Source: Mycobacterium sp. WUMAC-067 (GTDB taxonomy: Bacteria; Actinomycetota; Actinomycetes; Mycobacteriales; Mycobacteriaceae). From it: a stretch of 64,000 bases of DNA. The stretch spans positions 124,001 to 188,000 of the forward strand of contig NZ_JAEKMI010000006.1 of NCBI RefSeq assembly GCF_020217485.1, given 5' to 3'. A model generated the notes under the pieces. The model made no database searches, had not been told where the DNA came from, and saw only the letters and a list, made by a program, of their open reading frames with translations. Of this stretch, positions 61,391-64,000 are shown in pieces (position 1 is the first letter of the stretch; every line of letters begins with the position of its first letter). The position numbers and the translations under genes were made by a program.

Positions 61391-64000
61391 GCAACATGCA
61401 CATGAAGCCCCATCGCCCGTTCATTGGTCGAATGGTTCGGATCTTCTCGTTACCGATCATCGTGTTCTGGGTGCTCGTGGCCGTGGGCCTGGGCATCTTG
61501 ACCCCGTCGCTCGATGCCGTCGCGGCGACACGTTCGGTGCCCATCAGCCCCACCAATTCGCAGTCGTATCAGGCGATGCTGCACATCGGCAAGGTGTTTC
61601 AGCAGTACGATTCGGACTCCACAGCGATGGTCGTGCTGGAGGGCAAGGACAAGCTCGGCGATGCCGCGCACAAGTTCTACGACAAGATCGTCGCCAAGCT
61701 GGAAGCCGATCACAAGCACGTGCAAAGCGTCCAGGATTTCTGGAGTGATCCGCTGACCGCGGCGGGCTCTCAGAGCGTGGACGGCAAATCCGCTTACGTG
61801 CAGATCTTCCTCAATGGCCCCCAGGGCACGACACCCAGCCACGAGTCGGTGGCGGCGGTGCGTGACATCGTTGCCTCGGTACCAGCGCCGCCGGGTATCA
61901 AGGCCCATGTCGCCGGCAATACCGTGCTGAACGCCGACACCAGCGTGGCCGGGCATCAAAGCATGGCGACCATGGAGGTGGTGTCGGTCGCCGTCATCAT
62001 TCTGATGTTGCTCATCGTCTACCGCTCCGTAGTGACGATGCTGGTGTCCATGGTCATCATCGGCCTGGAATTATTTGCCGCACAGGGTATTACGGCCACG
62101 GCGGGCAACCTGAACATCATCGGCTTGACCCCGTACGCGGTGAGCATGGTGACCATGCTGTCCTTGGCCGCCGGGACAGATTATGTGATCTTCCTACTCG
62201 GGCGATATCACGAGGAGAGATCGAAAGGCCTCGATTCCGAAGAGGCGTTCTATGTCGCCTACAGCGGTGTCTCGCACGTCATCCTGGGTTCCGGGCTGAC
62301 CATCGTCGGTGCCTGCTTGTGCCTCACCATGACCACGCTGCCCTACTTCCAGACCATGGGTCTGCCCTGCGCGATCGCGGTTGGGGTGGTCATCGCCGCA
62401 GCCCTGACACTGGCGCCCGCGATCCTGACGGTGGCGTCGAAATTCGGTCTGCTCGACCCCAAGCACAACGTGGTCTCCTCGCCGGGTTGGCGCAAGGTCG
62501 GCACGTCCGTGGTGCGCTGGCCCATTCCGATCGTCTTGGTGACCTGCGTGATTGCCGTCGTGGGTTTCGTCGCCCTGATGACCTATGTGCCGCAGTACAA
62601 CGACCAGAAGTTCACCCCCGCCGATATGCCCGCCAACCAGGCCATGGGCGTCGCGGACCGGCATTTCTCCCAGGCCCGGATGAACCCCGAACTGTTGATG
62701 CTCGAGGCCGATCACGACCTGCGTACGCCCGCGGACATGCTCGTGATCGAAAAGGTCGCCAAGAACGTCTTTCGCATGCGGGGCATCGATCGAGTACAGA
62801 CCATCACCCGCCCCCTGGGCGCACCGATCGAGCACAGCTCGATCCCATTCCTGCTCGGTGCGCAAAACGCGGGCACCCTGCAGGCCGCGAAGTTCAACAA
62901 CGACAGCTCGGCGCAGATGCTCGAACAGGCCGACGAGCTGAGCAGGACCATCGCCAACATGCAACGCATGTACACCATCACCAAGGAGATGACCGAAACC
63001 ACGCACAGCATGGTTGGCAGGACCCACGAGATGGTGGACACCACCAACGAACTGCGGAATAACATCTCCGATTTTGAGGATGTCTTCAGACCCATTCGCA
63101 GCTACTTCTACTGGGAAAAGCACTGCTACGACATCCCGATCTGCTGGTCACTGCGGTCAATCTTCGACACACTGGACGGGATCGACGCACTCGCCGACCA
63201 AATACAAGGCCTCACTATCGATTTGGATCGTTTGGATCATTTGCTGCCGCAGATGTTGCCGGTGCTGCAGAACACCATCGACTCGATGACCAAAATGCGC
63301 GACTTCATGATCGCGACCCATAGCACCCAGGCCGGCACCCAGGCCCAGCAACAGGAACTCGCCAAGGGCGCGACGGAGATAGGCCTGTACTTCGACCAGG
63401 CCAAGAATGACGATTTCTTCTACCTGCCACCAGACGTGTTCGACAACCCGGACTTCAAACGCGGCATGAAAATGTTCATGTCGCCCGATGGCAAAGCAGT
63501 CCGGATGATCATCACCCACCAGGGCGACCCCGCCTCGGTGGAGGGTATCGACCATGTCCGGGGCCTCAAAAATGTTGTCGCAGACGCCCTCAAGGGCACC
63601 CCGCTGAGCAATGCCAAGGTCTCACTCGCGGGCACGGCATCGCTGTATGCCGATATGCAGGACGGCGTCGTCACCGACCTCATGATTACGATCATCGCCG
63701 CGATGATCCTGATTTTCGCGATCATGTTGTTGATCACCCGCAGTGTGGTGGCCGCCGTCGTGATCGTCGGCACCGTCGCCGCGTCCTTGGGTACCGCATG
63801 TGGTTTGTCGGTGCTGCTCTGGCAGGACATCCTAGGGCTGGGCGTGCAGTGGATCGTGATCCCGTTGTCGATGGTGATCCTGCTGGCGGTGGGTTCGGAC
63901 TACAATCTCCTTGTGGTCTCGCGCTTCAGGGAAGAGATACACGCCGGGCTCAACACGGGCATCATCCGTGGCATCGGGGCCACCGGACGCGTCGTCACCG
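61387..64000 (+). CDS. mmpL: MmpL family RND transporter (3' truncated by window edge)
   Basis: The frame runs open to the window edge, giving 871 residues of an expected 950-1000. It shows the RND layout: a first helix at about 15-35, the porter loop, helices with SLAAGTDYVIFLLGRYHEER (about 255-274), a second loop with a coiled-coil region and YFYWEKHCYDIPICWS, and LLAVGSDYNLLVVSRFREE near the end. The Asp-Tyr pairs in GTDY and GSDY form the proton relay. It exports a lipid or siderophore with MmpS. The paired mmpS-mmpL4/5 type is the closest resemblance. Confidence 0.95.
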   Translation, partial: MSNMHMKPHRPFIGRMVRIFSLPIIVFWVLVAVGLGILTPSLDAVAATRSVPISPTNSQSYQAMLHIGKVFQQYDSDSTAMVVLEGKDKLGDAAHKFYDKIVAKLEADHKHVQSVQDFWSDPLTAAGSQSVDGKSAYVQIFLNGPQGTTPSHESVAAVRDIVASVPAPPGIKAHVAGNTVLNADTSVAGHQSMATMEVVSVAVIILMLLIVYRSVVTMLVSMVIIGLELFAAQGITATAGNLNIIGLTPYAVSMVTMLSLAAGTDYVIFLLGRYHEERSKGLDSEEAFYVAYSGVSHVILGSGLTIVGACLCLTMTTLPYFQTMGLPCAIAVGVVIAAALTLAPAILTVASKFGLLDPKHNVVSSPGWRKVGTSVVRWPIPIVLVTCVIAVVGFVALMTYVPQYNDQKFTPADMPANQAMGVADRHFSQARMNPELLMLEADHDLRTPADMLVIEKVAKNVFRMRGIDRVQTITRPLGAPIEHSSIPFLLGAQNAGTLQAAKFNNDSSAQMLEQADELSRTIANMQRMYTITKEMTETTHSMVGRTHEMVDTTNELRNNISDFEDVFRPIRSYFYWEKHCYDIPICWSLRSIFDTLDGIDALADQIQGLTIDLDRLDHLLPQMLPVLQNTIDSMTKMRDFMIATHSTQAGTQAQQQELAKGATEIGLYFDQAKNDDFFYLPPDVFDNPDFKRGMKMFMSPDGKAVRMIITHQGDPASVEGIDHVRGLKNVVADALKGTPLSNAKVSLAGTASLYADMQDGVVTDLMITIIAAMILIFAIMLLITRSVVAAVVIVGTVAASLGTACGLSVLLWQDILGLGVQWIVIPLSMVILLAVGSDYNLLVVSRFREEIHAGLNTGIIRGIGATGRVVT

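Overview
The window is high-GC DNA from a Mycobacterium, most likely a slow-growing nontuberculous species. The evidence is an orphan PE/PPE pair with the PPE-PPW C-terminus, a complete yrbE/mce lipid-import operon with Mas proteins, MmpS/MmpL, a CYP142-type P450, WS/DGAT, F420/deazaflavin enzymes, and an 18-kDa-antigen type Hsp20 that I recall from M. leprae and the M. avium group. Species assignment is inference. Both ends cut genes: a hemerythrin gene on the left and an mmpL on the right. I see no tRNA, rRNA, CRISPR array, insertion sequence or prophage.

Left part (1-22 kb). After hemerythrin come an MHS-type transporter and a WS/DGAT acyltransferase. A TetR gene then diverges, across a perfect 14-bp palindrome, from a tightly packed set: an AveC-like spirocyclase-family membrane protein, a CbbQ/NorQ-type AAA ATPase, its VWA partner and a CYP142-like P450. 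Next are an anti-sigma-type ATPase, a frameshifted 2-hydroxyacid dehydrogenase, an LLM-class oxidoreductase, a SulP transporter, a deazaflavin-dependent reductase and two methyltransferases. A membrane protein-PE-PPE operon follows. Divergent from it is a lipoprotein coupled to a protein with the IGIDDTD signature of archaeal TiaS. Three small proteins and a tandem-domain TetR regulator of Mce3R type complete this part.

Mce region (22-34 kb). yrbEA-yrbEB-mceA-mceB-mceC-mceD-mceE-mceF-mas and a DUF3298/MPT64-like secreted protein form one minus-strand operon in which most genes overlap or abut. A divergent pair (secreted protein plus a second Mas protein) starts from the same intergenic region, so Mas paralogues flank the importer.

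Middle (34-44 kb). A minus-strand operon carries a flavoprotein, an NTF2-like protein, a GNAT acetyltransferase and an M19 dipeptidase. After it come an alpha/beta hydrolase, a CRP paralogue with a mycobacterial-CRP-like recognition helix, a 55-residue zinc-ribbon protein, a bicovalent berberine-bridge-type flavin oxidase, an SDR, small proteins and hsp18.

Regulon cluster (44-49.4 kb). A TetR gene, two SDRs and a P450 in one operon, a divergent SDR and a SnoaL-like protein share four copies of a 16-bp inverted repeat, CTRTAC-N4-GTAYWG, one before each transcription unit. This is the clearest new observation: a self-contained TetR regulon for oxidising an unknown, probably lipid-like, substrate.

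Right part (49.4-64 kb). DUF488 and DUF732 genes are followed by a catabolic cluster between two TetR genes: GlcG/HbpS-like protein, HpcH/HpaI aldolase, cupin, carboxylesterase, SnoaL-like ester cyclase, amidohydrolase and CocE/NonD hydrolase. Then come a Tat-exported protein with a polyproline tail, cspA with a 17-bp terminator stem, and mmpS-mmpL running off the edge.
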